NCBI GenBank assembly: GCA_019358835.1
Contig: JAHHIH010000009.1
Span: 150,187-214,186, forward strand
DNA: 64,000 bases
Source: Tildeniella torsiva UHER 1998/13D
Lineage (GTDB): Bacteria > Cyanobacteriota > Cyanobacteriia > Phormidesmidales > Phormidesmidaceae
Direction of reading: 5' to 3'
Position 1 is the first letter of the stretch; each line of letters starts with the position of its first letter. Under the pieces are notes generated by a model. It had not been told where the DNA came from. It saw nothing but the letters and a program-made list of their open reading frames with translations, and ran no database searches. Below are positions 1 through 8,767 of this stretch, piece after piece. Both the position numbers and the translations under genes were made by a program.

Positions 1-895
1 TCGGGTTACCCATGGTGATGTAGAGGTTCTTGGCGTACTCCAGCACGGTACGGGCTTCATCAAAACGACCGAGTTGGATGAATGCTAGTCCTGCGCTGTA
101 GTAGGCATCGGCATAGCCACCGTTAATGTGAGTCGCTGTGCGAAACGAGTTGAGGGCAGTTTCGGTTTGGCCCTGGTTAAACCGGGCAATCCCTAGATTG
201 TAGTGGGCTTGGGCATAGCGGGGCTGAAGAGCGAGAGCCTGCAGCAGCACAGCCTCGGCTTCGGCATTGTGCTCCGTTTGCAGGTAAATGATGCCCCGCT
301 GCAAAAAAGACTCAGGAGCATTGGGGCTGAACTGTCCGGCCTGTTCAAAGGCAGCTAGGGCCTCAGGAAAGCGCCCTTGGGATTGATAGACGAGGCCTAA
401 GTTGTAGTGGGCATTGCCTAAATCGGGCTGAATCGCGATCGCCCGCTGCAAATACTGTTCGGCCTGGTCGAGGTTGTTGCCCTCAATGAGGGCACCGCCC
501 AGATTGGCGTAGGCCAAAGCAAACTGCGGATCGGCTCGAATCGCTGCCCAGAAGGCGGAGGCGGCTTCCTGAAGTTCACCCTTTTGGCGCAGGGCTAGAC
601 CAATGTTGTAGTGAGCAGCGGCCAGGGTGGGGTCGAGGGTTGCGGCCTGCTGAAACTGAGCCAGAGCACCGTCGATTTGCCCCTGCTGGACAAGGGCCAA
701 CCCCTGGTTGAGGGCAGCCTCTGCCGCTGCGGGCGGTGCATTCTGAGCGTAACCCGCGCTCGGATGCAGGGTGGGATAGAGGAGTGGGAATGCGATCGCA
801 GCGGCGATCAAATTCCCTCGTAAATGCCACAACCGTCGTAAGTTGGCCCGTATCATGGCTTGCTGCAAAGGCCTTTGCTCCGATAGGACGCCCAT
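1..895 (-). CDS. Tetratricopeptide-repeat protein, C-terminus cut by window edge
   Basis: The frame stays open from an ATG at 895 to the window edge, about 298 codons without a stop, so the C-terminus is missing. Residues about 33-50 form a hydrophobic stretch ending near SAGYAQ, consistent with a signal peptide or N-terminal anchor. From about residue 55 the protein is a run of 34-residue TPR units with the usual pattern (for example AHYNIGLALRQKGE, AYANLGGALIEGNN, AHYNLGLVYQSQGR). TPR proteins act as protein-protein scaffolds; the partner cannot be told from sequence. It is transcribed away from the LuxR-type gene at 1276. An internal ATG at 856 is an alternative start. The TPR fold assignment is firm, the cellular role is unknown. 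Confidence 0.85.
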   Translation of the reverse strand, partial: MGVLSEQRPLQQAMIRANLRRLWHLRGNLIAAAIAFPLLYPTLHPSAGYAQNAPPAAAEAALNQGLALVQQGQIDGALAQFQQAATLDPTLAAAHYNIGLALRQKGELQEAASAFWAAIRADPQFALAYANLGGALIEGNNLDQAEQYLQRAIAIQPDLGNAHYNLGLVYQSQGRFPEALAAFEQAGQFSPNAPESFLQRGIIYLQTEHNAEAEAVLLQALALQPRYAQAHYNLGIARFNQGQTETALNSFRTATHINGGYADAYYSAGLAFIQLGRFDEARTVLEYAKNLYITMGNP

Positions 896-1233
896 AAGAG
901 TATAGACAAGGGCTCACTTTTTCAACTCCTAAACCGATATTTGTTAACTCTTGTCAAGAAATAATGAATTTCTGGATCCAAAAAACTTATTCCAAAAAAG
1001 GGATATCAGTAAATTTACGTAAAAAATCGCCAAACTTTCCAGACTGGAGCTTCATGAACGTGAAGAATCTGTCAGTTCAAGGCGCTTTGTCGCCGTCAGT
1101 GGCCACCGCTGCCGCCGCAACCCTGTAGAAACCACTTAGAAAACTGTCCTCTGTGTGCGGAGATCTCCTCCTTTGAGTTGAGGTTCTCCCTATCGCAAAT
1201 AGTCAAGCGCAAATTAACAAGCTGTGTTTCCGG
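896..1233. other. Divergent intergenic region with a possible 24-codon ORF
   Basis: This 338 bp stretch separates the divergent TPR and LuxR-type genes and should hold both promoters. The first half is AT-rich. The only coding candidate is ATG at 1054 to TAG at 1128 on the plus strand, encoding 24 residues (begins MNVKNLSVQG) and preceded by GGAG six bases upstream of the ATG. It could be a leader peptide or chance. No convincing promoter or terminator was identified. Confidence 0.3.
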
Positions 1234-1275
1234 ATGACTCCTTTAACTCTGTTGTGTTTTCAACCAGGTAGCCCC

Positions 1276-1887
1276 ATGGTCACTATGAGTTCATCCACCA
1301 CCCTCTCTAACTCTCGTTTTATTGCCCCCGAACCGACCCAGGAGAACAACGCCAATCTACCCCTGCTTAGCGCCGTGCTCGAAGGCTTTGTTGACGGCAT
1401 TTTAGTGCTGACCGAAGACGGCACCTGTGTACACAGTAATCAGAAGGGTAGAATTCTCTGCCGCGACCTCAGCGACGGCAATAGCACCAGCCCTCTACCC
1501 GCCAATCTCAAAGCCATGTGCGTGCACCTGTTAGAAAGCCGTGAGTTTTATCCCGATACCCTAATGGTTCTCACCCAGGAGCTGACAGCGCGCTCTGGCC
1601 ACCAAATTCGAGCCCGCATCCAGTGGCTCGATCTGCCCGCCACGGCCCAATCCTATTTGCTGGTTTCCCTAGAAAATAAAACCCGCTCAGCCCACGCCTC
1701 CGCCATGCTTGAGGCGATCCAGTACAACCTTACTCCCCGTGAGCGCGCGGTGTGGGTATTGCGCCGCGCCAATCGCACCTACGACGAAATCGCCCAGGAG
1801 CTTTACATTACCGTCAATACTGTGAAGCGCCACCTCAAGAGCATCTATGCCAAGCGGAAGGAGGTGATTGAGGCGATCGCAAACTAA
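1276..1887 (+). CDS. LuxR-type helix-turn-helix transcriptional regulator
   Basis: This is a DNA-binding regulator of about 203 residues. The C-terminal 60 residues form a LuxR/GerE-type helix-turn-helix: LTPREREV-like LTPRERAVWVLRRA, then YDEIAQELYITVNTVKRHL as the recognition region and SIYAKR. The N-terminal ~140 residues look like a PAS-like sensor (LEGFVDGILVLTEDG, VHSNQKGR) but lack the receiver domain of NarL proteins, so control is likely by ligand or protein contact rather than phosphorylation. A start at 1234 is also open; the ATG at 1276 (or 1285) is preferred because an AGG lies 7 bases upstream and the extra 14 residues look non-conserved. Standalone LuxR proteins of this type are common in cyanobacteria; targets are unknown. 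Confidence 0.8.
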   Translation: MVTMSSSTTLSNSRFIAPEPTQENNANLPLLSAVLEGFVDGILVLTEDGTCVHSNQKGRILCRDLSDGNSTSPLPANLKAMCVHLLESREFYPDTLMVLTQELTARSGHQIRARIQWLDLPATAQSYLLVSLENKTRSAHASAMLEAIQYNLTPRERAVWVLRRANRTYDEIAQELYITVNTVKRHLKSIYAKRKEVIEAIAN

Positions 1888-2066
1888 CCTCCAGCAACCA
1901 ACCGCGTCGTTGGAGATCCCCTTAGGCCACTCTCCGTGCTGCGTAGCTCTAGCTATTCCCTAGGGGTTAGCCCCCACCCCTGACGGTAAGGTAGAGTCAG
2001 AAAAAGCCCTGCTCCATGAAATCAAACTCTGGAGCGGGGCAGACCTACCCTTCTCCACCTTCGCCC

Positions 2067-2846
2067 ATGCTGCCTAAGGATGATCTGCTCAGATCCACAG
2101 AAAATCGCGACTGCCTAGCCCGCATCCTAGATCAGGCCGAGCAGGCCATTAAAACCTGGGACGTTGTCGTCACCGATTTTTTGTCACCCCCAGATCAGAT
2201 CGAGGCCAAAGCGCTGCTTCAGCGCTTAACTGATCTTCACAGCCTGGTCTGGGGTGGCTACCCCCAGGCTGAGCGTCAGCGGCTGGCGATCGCCCGATCC
2301 GATATCCCCCTCGATCAGAGCCAAATCCCCCTATCGCTCCTGACAGTAGGGGGAAACTTCATGTTCGACCCCGCTAGCCACGGCGACTTTTTGGGGGCCC
2401 TGCTCGGCACCGGTCTCCACCGTGACAAAGTGGGCGACATCATCGTGCTAGGCGAGCGTGGGGCGCAGGCGATCATTGTGCCCGAACTGGCAGAATTTCT
2501 CATCCAATCGCTTACTCAAGTGCGCTCCGTACCCGTAAAGACCCAGCCGCTAGAGTGGGATCAGCTACGGGTGCGTGCGCCTCAGAAAAAAGACCTAACC
2601 ACTGTTGAGGCCTCCCTCAGGCTCGATGCGATCGCCTCTGCTGGGTTCGGCATGTCGCGCAGCAAAATGGCCGACTTGATCAACAGCGGCGATGTGCGCG
2701 TGAACTGGAAGCCGGTCACCCAAGCCAGCTACACCCTGACCACTGGAGACTTAATCGCAATTCGCGGCAAGGGAAGGCTTGAAATTGGTGAAATCGCCGT
2801 TACTAAAAAAGAGCGCTATCGCGTCAGCTTGACTCGCTATAGCTAG
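2067..2846 (+). CDS. Photosystem II S4 domain protein (YlmH-like RNA-binding)
   Basis: The protein (about 259 residues from the ATG at 2067; an in-frame ATG at 2016 would add 17) matches the cyanobacterial photosystem II S4 domain family, related to YlmH. The N-terminal part carries the helical and RRM-like domains; residues about 185-245 are the S4 RNA-binding fold (RLDAIASAGFGMSRSKMADL followed by INSGDVRVNW and TLTTGDLIAIRGKG). S4 domains bind structured RNA; YlmH relatives act on stalled ribosome complexes, and the plant/cyanobacterial branch has been linked to photosystem II function, so the name is historical. It stands alone between a LuxR-type regulator and a convergent sugar operon. 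Confidence 0.85.
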   Translation: MLPKDDLLRSTENRDCLARILDQAEQAIKTWDVVVTDFLSPPDQIEAKALLQRLTDLHSLVWGGYPQAERQRLAIARSDIPLDQSQIPLSLLTVGGNFMFDPASHGDFLGALLGTGLHRDKVGDIIVLGERGAQAIIVPELAEFLIQSLTQVRSVPVKTQPLEWDQLRVRAPQKKDLTTVEASLRLDAIASAGFGMSRSKMADLINSGDVRVNWKPVTQASYTLTTGDLIAIRGKGRLEIGEIAVTKKERYRVSLTRYS

Positions 2847-2972
2847 CGACAAGGGATGGGCTAGCCATGACAGGTTTATTTGCTTAACTACGCTAGTGCC
2901 AGCCCTTAGGCCAAGCAAACGTGCTGTTCCCCTACTTTGCTTCTCAATCACGGATGCTTTTAGCAAGAACAT

Positions 2973-3004
2973 AAAAAAGGGGAAAGCCCACAGTGGACTT
3001 TCCC
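2973..3004 (-). terminator. Rho-independent terminator of the sugar-nucleotide operon
   Basis: On the minus strand an inverted repeat (arms 2980-2986 and 2998-3004, extended inward by CCA/TGG with one mismatch) is followed by six T residues (A2973-A2978 on the plus strand). It lies 40 bases past the stop of the SAF-domain dehydrogenase, the last gene of the operon. Confidence 0.75.
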
Positions 3005-3044
3005 TCTTGCATTAAGCCTGTTGAGCAGTAGGAAATTGCTCTAG

Positions 3045-4403
3045 CTACGCTACCCCTACCAGGGATTTTTGTGGAGCAAACATAGCGTTTTGCTCAGCCC
3101 GCAGCTTGTCGCACAGACGCCCAGGGGGAAGTTCAACATCGTCGTAGGTTAACGTCTGATCCTTAGCAACATCCCGCTTTAGCCTACAGCCCTCAGCTAG
3201 CCCCACCGGCAGCAAGTTTTCCGCCGCGGTAATTTCAGCGGTTTCGCACTCGCCGTAGGTCATAAAGCCGCCAATGCAGTCGATGGTTTCGCCAGCTTTC
3301 AGGTCGATTTTTGCGGTGGTCACCACATCGACCTTCTGACCAGCAATAGGGGTCATAACGGCGTCGCCAAACAACACAACGCGAGCGACCGACAGTGGCA
3401 CTTCAAAGTGGCACAGGTGGTAGGGGGTGTAGAAGCTATATAGAGGCCCCTCGCCCAGCTTGTAGAGGTTTAGATAATGGCGCTGTTTGGGATCATCGTG
3501 GGTGCCAAATACGTAGACCCCCGGTCCTGGCTTGACTGCCACAACATAGTCAACAATACCGCCTAGCTCCTTGAGCTGGTCAACATCGTATAGCTTGGTC
3601 AAGTCATCAATGTGGCCGGTGTAGTTGAGACCGTACTGCTTCACCAGCTCATCCTGATGGAGCCTAAAGTCATGGCCCAGCATGCCGCGCTTAGCGACAG
3701 TCATACCGGTAGCATTAGCCACAATGGCCTGCTCAAAAGAGACTTTAGTACCATCGGCAAAGCTGGTTACCATGTTTACGTTCTGCCCCCACTGTTCAGC
3801 AAATCCCTTTTGAGTAGTGGGGTTACGGTAGGGGTCTTGCAGGCCCTTGATGTTGCCGCACACCAGTGGGGTAAGGCCAATGCTCTTAACAAAGCGGTAG
3901 AGGTTCATTTCAACCCCAGGCTGGTCGCCGTCACAGGCTGACAAAATCACCCCAGCTTTGTCTGCGTAGGTCTTGAGAATGGGGCCGATGGTGCCATCTA
4001 GCTCAGCGTTCATGAGCACGACGTGCTTCTTGTGGGCGATCGCCTCCATCACCACATGGGCACCAAACTCTACCGCACCAGTGACCTCAATCAGAGCATC
4101 GATCCCCTCTGCTCGACACAGCAGCATCGGGTCATCGGTAACGGCATAGCCGCCCGTCGCAATACTGTCTTCTAAGTCAGTCACAGTGGAGACGACGTTA
4201 ATATTCTCGACGCCTGCTTCTTGATAAGCCCGCTTGGCGGTATCTACATTGCGATTTGAGATCGCCACCAGCTCCATACCCGGCACAGAGTTAATCATTT
4301 GGTTCGCGACCCCGCGCCCCATAAACCCTGCGCCGATCATCCCCACTCGAACTGGGTTGCCGGCTTCCTGTCTGGCTTTTAACGCCGTATCAACAATAAA
4401 CAT
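3045..4403 (-). CDS. SAF-domain NAD(P)-dependent oxidoreductase (homoserine dehydrogenase-like fold)
   Basis: A 452-residue cytoplasmic protein. Residues 18-32 (VRVGMIGAGFMGRGV) are a Rossmann dinucleotide-binding loop, and the segment up to about 300 resembles Gfo/Idh/MocA and homoserine dehydrogenase-like enzymes. The C-terminal ~100 residues are a SAF-type domain (KIDLKAGETIDCIGGFMTYG then RLKRDVAKDQTLTYDDV), as in NeuB-like and altronate dehydratase proteins. Members of this family often occur in cell-surface sugar clusters, but the substrate is not established. It is the last gene of a five-gene minus-strand operon, 100 bp after the RmlC-like gene and followed by a terminator, so it probably oxidises or reduces an intermediate of the same sugar pathway. 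The fold is clear, the reaction is inference. Confidence 0.8.
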   Translation of the reverse strand: MFIVDTALKARQEAGNPVRVGMIGAGFMGRGVANQMINSVPGMELVAISNRNVDTAKRAYQEAGVENINVVSTVTDLEDSIATGGYAVTDDPMLLCRAEGIDALIEVTGAVEFGAHVVMEAIAHKKHVVLMNAELDGTIGPILKTYADKAGVILSACDGDQPGVEMNLYRFVKSIGLTPLVCGNIKGLQDPYRNPTTQKGFAEQWGQNVNMVTSFADGTKVSFEQAIVANATGMTVAKRGMLGHDFRLHQDELVKQYGLNYTGHIDDLTKLYDVDQLKELGGIVDYVVAVKPGPGVYVFGTHDDPKQRHYLNLYKLGEGPLYSFYTPYHLCHFEVPLSVARVVLFGDAVMTPIAGQKVDVVTTAKIDLKAGETIDCIGGFMTYGECETAEITAAENLLPVGLAEGCRLKRDVAKDQTLTYDDVELPPGRLCDKLRAEQNAMFAPQKSLVGVA

Positions 4404-4503
4404 GGTGTTTAAACCTAAGCGATAGATCAGGTTGAAATAGCGGAATAAAGGCCAGTTCTTTTATTGAGGGTTGCTCTCAGTAAAAGAACTGGCAGAGAGT
4501 TAC

Positions 4504-5034
4504 CTAGCCCTTAAAGGGAGGCCACTTAGCATCTTTTTCAGAAATAACCGTCACGGGAATCGGCCATTCAATGCCAAAGGTGGGGTCATCATAACGAATG
4601 CCCTGCTCGTAACCAGGCGAGTAAAACTCACCTACTTGGTAGATCACTTCGGCATCGTCGGTCAGTGCCTGGTAGCCGTGGGCAAACAGCTCGGGTACGT
4701 ACAGTGCCTTACGGTTGTCAGCACTTAGCTCAATGCCAAAGTGCTGCATGTAAGTCGGAGAATCAGGTCGAATATCGATGATGACATCGTAGATAGCGCC
4801 GCGAGTGCAGCGCACCAGCTTAGTCTCGGCGGCTGGGGCCAGCTGGTAATGCATGCCGCGCAGAGTGCCTTTTTTATAGTTAAAAGACATGTTGCACTGG
4901 GCAACCATAGGCTTTAACCCATGCTCTTCAAACTCTTTGGCGCAAAAAGTACGAGCAAAGCCGCCTCGGTCGTCGCTGCGAATTTCGAGATCGATGACAA
5001 AAGCATCTTTAAGATTAGTTGCTTCAAAAATCAT
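4504..5034 (-). CDS. rfbC: dTDP-4-dehydrorhamnose 3,5-epimerase family protein
   Basis: A 176-residue cupin of the RmlC family, the normal length. RmlC epimerises C3 and C5 of a 4-keto-6-deoxy nucleotide sugar using a His/Asp base and a Tyr acid. The catalytic residues are present: His62 in LRGMHYQ, Lys72 in ETKLVRC, His119 in FAHGYQ and Tyr132 in EVIYQV. The start codon is 2 bp after the stop of the SDR gene, so the two are almost certainly co-translated. No rmlA, rmlB or rmlD is near; the upstream nucleotidyltransferase is of the CDP-glucose type, so the natural substrate may be a CDP-sugar rather than dTDP-4-keto-6-deoxyglucose. The symbol reflects the family only. Confidence 0.85.
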   Translation of the reverse strand: MIFEATNLKDAFVIDLEIRSDDRGGFARTFCAKEFEEHGLKPMVAQCNMSFNYKKGTLRGMHYQLAPAAETKLVRCTRGAIYDVIIDIRPDSPTYMQHFGIELSADNRKALYVPELFAHGYQALTDDAEVIYQVGEFYSPGYEQGIRYDDPTFGIEWPIPVTVISEKDAKWPPFKG

Positions 5035-5036
5035 GG

Positions 5037-6062
5037 CTAGCTCCAGAAGAAATCTTTATCGATTTGCTGGGTACGAATGAGATACTCCAGCTGCTTGAGA
5101 CGGGTGAACCCGCGAGAGGTAAACATCTCTTCGGTCATATCAATTTGCTGGAACACCTTTAAAAGTTGCTCCGCACCGCGTCTGGCATCCCAGTCGCACT
5201 TAAATCCGGGCAGTACGCTGTTGATTTTGTCGAAGGATACGCGATAGCTGCGATTGTCTGTGTCAGGCTTGCCAAAGCTCAGCTGACATTCAGGGAAAGT
5301 CTCTGCAACGATCGTGGCAATTTCGCGCACCTGGTAGTTGTGGTTGGTGTCGCCAACGTTGAAAACTTGGTTGTGGACAATATCGCGGGGAGCTTCGAGA
5401 GCACAGATAATTGACTTAGCAATATCTAAACCGTGCACCAGAGGTCGCCATGGAGTACCGTCGCTGGTCATGCGAATTTCTTTGGTTGTCCAGGCTAACC
5501 CCGAGAGGTTGTTGAGCACAATATCAAAGCGCATGCGGGGAGATGCCCCATAGGCGGTGGCGTTCCGCATGAAGGTGGGAGAGAAGTCATCGTCCGCCAT
5601 CGGCTTCAGATCTTGCTCAACAAGAGTTTTGCATTTAGCGTAGGCGGTTTGAGGATTGACCTCAGACTCCTCGGTAACGTAGTCATCACCTTCAGCAACG
5701 CCGTAAACGCTACAGGATGACATATAGACAAATCGACGCACCCCAGCGGCCTTGGCTAATTCTGCTAGGCGTACAGACCCTTTGTGGTTGATGTCATAGG
5801 TGATGGTGGGGGCGAGCTTGCCTAGGGGATCGTTAGAGAGCTCAGCCATGTGAACAATGGCTTCTACACCCTCAAGATCGGCAGCCTCAATGTTGCGAAT
5901 ATCTTTGTTTAGGGTTTTAGCCGACGAGTTGATGCCGTTGTAAAGCCACCCTGCTTTGTAAAAGCCGGTATCGACTCCAACAACGTCATGGCCTTTTTGC
6001 AAGAGTAACGGAGCTAGCAAACAGCCGAGATAGCCTTCTGTACCAGTAACTAATACTTTCAT
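5037..6062 (-). CDS. Extended SDR NAD-dependent sugar epimerase/dehydratase
   Basis: A 341-residue extended short-chain dehydrogenase. The NAD-binding loop is TGTEGYLG at residues 7-14, and the active site shows SSCSVYG (Ser/Thr) and Tyr-x-x-x-Lys in TAYAKCK near residue 140. Such enzymes epimerise, dehydrate or reduce nucleotide-bound sugars in the cytoplasm. The sequence does not fit the canonical CDP-glucose 4,6-dehydratase (RfbG) well enough to call it that. It sits 24 bp downstream of the FAD oxidase gene and 2 bp upstream of the RmlC-like gene in the sugar operon. Substrate is unknown; a CDP-sugar is the most economical guess. Confidence 0.85.
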   Translation of the reverse strand: MKVLVTGTEGYLGCLLAPLLLQKGHDVVGVDTGFYKAGWLYNGINSSAKTLNKDIRNIEAADLEGVEAIVHMAELSNDPLGKLAPTITYDINHKGSVRLAELAKAAGVRRFVYMSSCSVYGVAEGDDYVTEESEVNPQTAYAKCKTLVEQDLKPMADDDFSPTFMRNATAYGASPRMRFDIVLNNLSGLAWTTKEIRMTSDGTPWRPLVHGLDIAKSIICALEAPRDIVHNQVFNVGDTNHNYQVREIATIVAETFPECQLSFGKPDTDNRSYRVSFDKINSVLPGFKCDWDARRGAEQLLKVFQQIDMTEEMFTSRGFTRLKQLEYLIRTQQIDKDFFWS

Positions 6063-6086
6063 GAGTGAATTCCTGTTTGAGTGTGA

Positions 6087-7307
6087 CTAGAGTGCAACAG
6101 AGGTCGGAGCCGTGGCATTAACCACTTGGGAGGCGACCTCTTTACCGATTTCCAGAGAGGATGTGGCTGCTGGGGACGGCGCGTTCAAGACATGAATTGA
6201 CCGCTCCCCGTTGACGATAAGGAAGTCATCAACCAAACTGCCGTTGTTCATTAGGGCTTGAGCCCGTACCCCGGCATGGGTAGGAACGACGTCTTCACTG
6301 CGAACCTCTGGAATGAGGCGTTGCAGGCTTTTGACGAAGGCCGCTTTGCTGAAGGAGCGAACGATTTCACGGACACCTTCATCCGCATGCTTTGAGGCCA
6401 GCTTCCAGAAGCCTGGATAAGCCATCACTTCAGCAAAGTCTTTCAGATCGAAATCAGTCTTTTTGTAGCCTTCTCGCTTCATGCTTAGGACAGCGTTGGG
6501 CCCAGCGTGAACGCTACCATCGATCATTTTGGTGAAGTGCACCCCAAGGAAGGGGAAGCTGGGGTTGGGTACCGGATAGATCAAGGTATTGACCATATGT
6601 CTTTTCTCGGGCACTAGCTCGTAGTACTCACCGCGAAAAGGCACGATCTTTGCTGATGGCTTGAGGTTAGCCATTTGAGCTACTCGATCTGAGAATAGCC
6701 CCGCGCAGTTAATTAAAAACTTCGCTTTTATGGTGCCTTTGTTGGTTTCTAGAACCACGTTTTGTGGCTCTAGAGAGATGCCTAACACTTTAGTATTCAA
6801 GCGGAGATCGTTGTCGAACTCTTGAATAATCTCAATGTATTTTTGGCAAACCGCTTTGTAATTAACGATGCCGGTCGAATCTACCTTGACAGCAGCAATG
6901 CAGTTGACGTAAGGTTCGACCTCCTTAACTTGCTCAGGCGTAATCTTGGTAACGGGAATTTCGTTTTGAAGACCGCGCTGGAAGAGATTCTCTAGGAGTG
7001 GTAGTTCTTTTTCTTGGGTTGCAACGATGACCTTGCCGCAGACGTCATAGGGAATGTCATGCTGGCGGCAAAAGTCTACCATTGACTGACAGCCTGCCCG
7101 GCTAAATTTTGCTTTGAAGCTGCCGGGTTTGTAGTAGATGCCGGAGTGAATGACTCCGCTGTTGTTACCTGTTTGGTGATAGGCCCAAGAGGATTCTTTT
7201 TCGATGACGGTAATTTTGGCGCTGGGGAGCATTTGGCTCAGCTTCATGGCTGTAGCCAGGCCCACAATGCCACCGCCAATAATGGCGTAGTCGTAGGTAT
7301 TGGACAT
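6087..7307 (-). CDS. lhgO: L-2-hydroxyglutarate oxidase family FAD enzyme (LhgO-like)
   Basis: A 406-residue FAD-dependent oxidoreductase of the DAO/LhgO family. The FAD loop is IIGGGIVGLATA at residues 9-20, followed by the family signature HQTGNNSGVIHSGIYY, and the C-terminus has the second FAD contact (HVLNAPSPAATSSLEIG). LhgO oxidises L-2-hydroxyglutarate to 2-oxoglutarate and passes electrons to quinone. Here the gene is second in a nucleotide-sugar operon, 54 bp after the cytidylyltransferase, which is unusual for a housekeeping metabolite-repair enzyme. It may instead oxidise a hydroxy acid or sugar acid made in the pathway, or recycle 2-hydroxyglutarate formed by a dehydrogenase. Family call is firm, role in the operon is inference. 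Confidence 0.85.
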   Translation of the reverse strand: MSNTYDYAIIGGGIVGLATAMKLSQMLPSAKITVIEKESSWAYHQTGNNSGVIHSGIYYKPGSFKAKFSRAGCQSMVDFCRQHDIPYDVCGKVIVATQEKELPLLENLFQRGLQNEIPVTKITPEQVKEVEPYVNCIAAVKVDSTGIVNYKAVCQKYIEIIQEFDNDLRLNTKVLGISLEPQNVVLETNKGTIKAKFLINCAGLFSDRVAQMANLKPSAKIVPFRGEYYELVPEKRHMVNTLIYPVPNPSFPFLGVHFTKMIDGSVHAGPNAVLSMKREGYKKTDFDLKDFAEVMAYPGFWKLASKHADEGVREIVRSFSKAAFVKSLQRLIPEVRSEDVVPTHAGVRAQALMNNGSLVDDFLIVNGERSIHVLNAPSPAATSSLEIGKEVASQVVNATAPTSVAL

Positions 7308-7361
7308 TATGTTTGCTCTAGTTCGCAGTTATACAGGCTGTTTTGGAACGCAAGGCTTGAA

Positions 7362-8135
7362 TTACCAAACTTTCCAGGGGGCTTCTCCAGATTTCCATAA
7401 TCCTTCAAGATTATTTTTGTCTCGAAGAGTATCCATAGGTTGCCAGAATCCATCGTGCCGATAGGCTGACAATTGACCCATCTCAGCCAGCTTAGTTAGG
7501 GGCTCATGCTCCCACATGACGTCTTCATCCGGGATAAAGTCGATAACTTGGGGGTCTAAGACAAAATAGCCACCGTTAACATAGGCTTCATCGCCATCGG
7601 CTTTTTCAGCAAAGGATGCGATCGTGGTTTGCCCTTCATGTAATGCGATCGCCCCAAATCGACCAGGTGGCTTGACTGCGGTAAGCGTAGCCAGGGTACC
7701 CTGCGCCTCGTGGAACTTGATGAGTTCGGTGACGTTTACATCGCTAACCCCGTCTCCATAGGTGAAACAAAAGGGCTCAGGCCCGATATATTCTCTTACC
7801 CGCTTGAGACGTCCACCAGTTAGTGTTGATGCGCCAGTATCGATTAGCGTAACTTTCCATGGCTCAGCTTTGCCATTATGGATATTCATTTGGTTGTAGC
7901 GCAGGTCAAAGGTTACATCTGACATGTGCAAAAAGTAGTTGGCAAAATACTCTTTGATGACATAGCCTTTGTAGCCACAGCAAACGATGAAATCGTTAAT
8001 ACCGTGGGCAGCATAAATTTTCATGATGTGCCAGAGGATGGGATAGCCCCCAACCTCAACCATGGGTTTAGGCTTGATGCTAGTCTCTTCACTTAGACGA
8101 GTACCTAAACCACCAGCTAATATAACTGCTTTCAT
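7362..8135 (-). CDS. rfbF: Glucose-1-phosphate cytidylyltransferase
   Basis: At 257 residues this has the length of RfbF, which makes CDP-glucose from CTP and glucose 1-phosphate. The N-terminus carries the nucleotidyltransferase signature [18 protein letters not shown] with the [10 protein letters not shown] segment, and the RfbF-specific block [20 protein letters not shown] is present. The metal-binding Asp is in [10 protein letters not shown]. It is the first gene of the five-gene minus-strand operon and defines its product class as CDP-activated sugar. In other bacteria RfbF is followed by CDP-glucose 4,6-dehydratase; no clear copy is seen here. A 632 bp non-coding stretch upstream should hold the operon promoter. 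Confidence 0.93.
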   Translation of the reverse strand: MKAVILAGGLGTRLSEETSIKPKPMVEVGGYPILWHIMKIYAAHGINDFIVCCGYKGYVIKEYFANYFLHMSDVTFDLRYNQMNIHNGKAEPWKVTLIDTGASTLTGGRLKRVREYIGPEPFCFTYGDGVSDVNVTELIKFHEAQGTLATLTAVKPPGRFGAIALHEGQTTIASFAEKADGDEAYVNGGYFVLDPQVIDFIPDEDVMWEHEPLTKLAEMGQLSAYRHDGFWQPMDTLRDKNNLEGLWKSGEAPWKVW

Positions 8136-8767
8136 AAACCCTCTAGAAATTGATAAAACTAGGAAGTTCTGGTCTTTGATCCGATGCGCTCAGCTTACGG
8201 AAGCTGAATTATGGTCTAACTCGTTGCAGTCTATAGAAATACTGCTATGTCAAGTCAATATCCTCATTTTTCGTAGAAAATTCTATTTGCCTAGGGCTAG
8301 AGAATTAAGCTGGAGCCAAGCGAATCTCTGGTTTAAGTATTCTTACCGTAGCTTACGTCAGGCCTTTACACTCTACCTGCTATCTTCAGTGGCATTAACA
8401 AGTTTTTAACTTGATCATGAAGTTGTGCACTTTTAGGACTAGTGGAAGCGCTGCCAGGATGGAATCAGCATGCTTGAGTATGACCTAGGCCTTTCTCTAT
8501 AGTGACGATGAAGATGATTACGCTTGCCTTAGATTCGCCTAGTGGCTAGCTTAGCCCTGACCCGGACTATCATTATGAGCAGTCGGTGAAGTCAAATCGT
8601 CAGCGTGTGAAAACCCCATAAATATAGTTGGAGCTATTCAAATCTAACCTTTTCGGGTTAGATCAGCCTTAAAGTACCCTACTGGGAGTTTGGGCTAACT
8701 CTAGAAAAGTAGAAAATTAAAAAAATAAATTTATTGTGAACGAACAGCGTCTGTGGAATAGCCCTAG
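8136..8767. other. 632 bp non-coding region upstream of rfbF
   Basis: No supported gene lies here. It is more AT-rich than its flanks. It must contain the promoter for the rfbF operon (minus strand, right end of the operon) and the transcript end of lepB. The only structure noted is the hairpin at 8642-8663. Reading frames that cross it are not protein-like. Confidence 0.5.
8642..8663 (-). terminator. Possible terminator hairpin after lepB
   Basis: A perfect 8 bp inverted repeat (ATCTAACC at 8642-8649, GGTTAGAT at 8656-8663) with a 6-base loop. On the minus strand it is followed by only three T residues, so it is a weak terminator candidate about 105 bp past the lepB stop. Confidence 0.35.
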
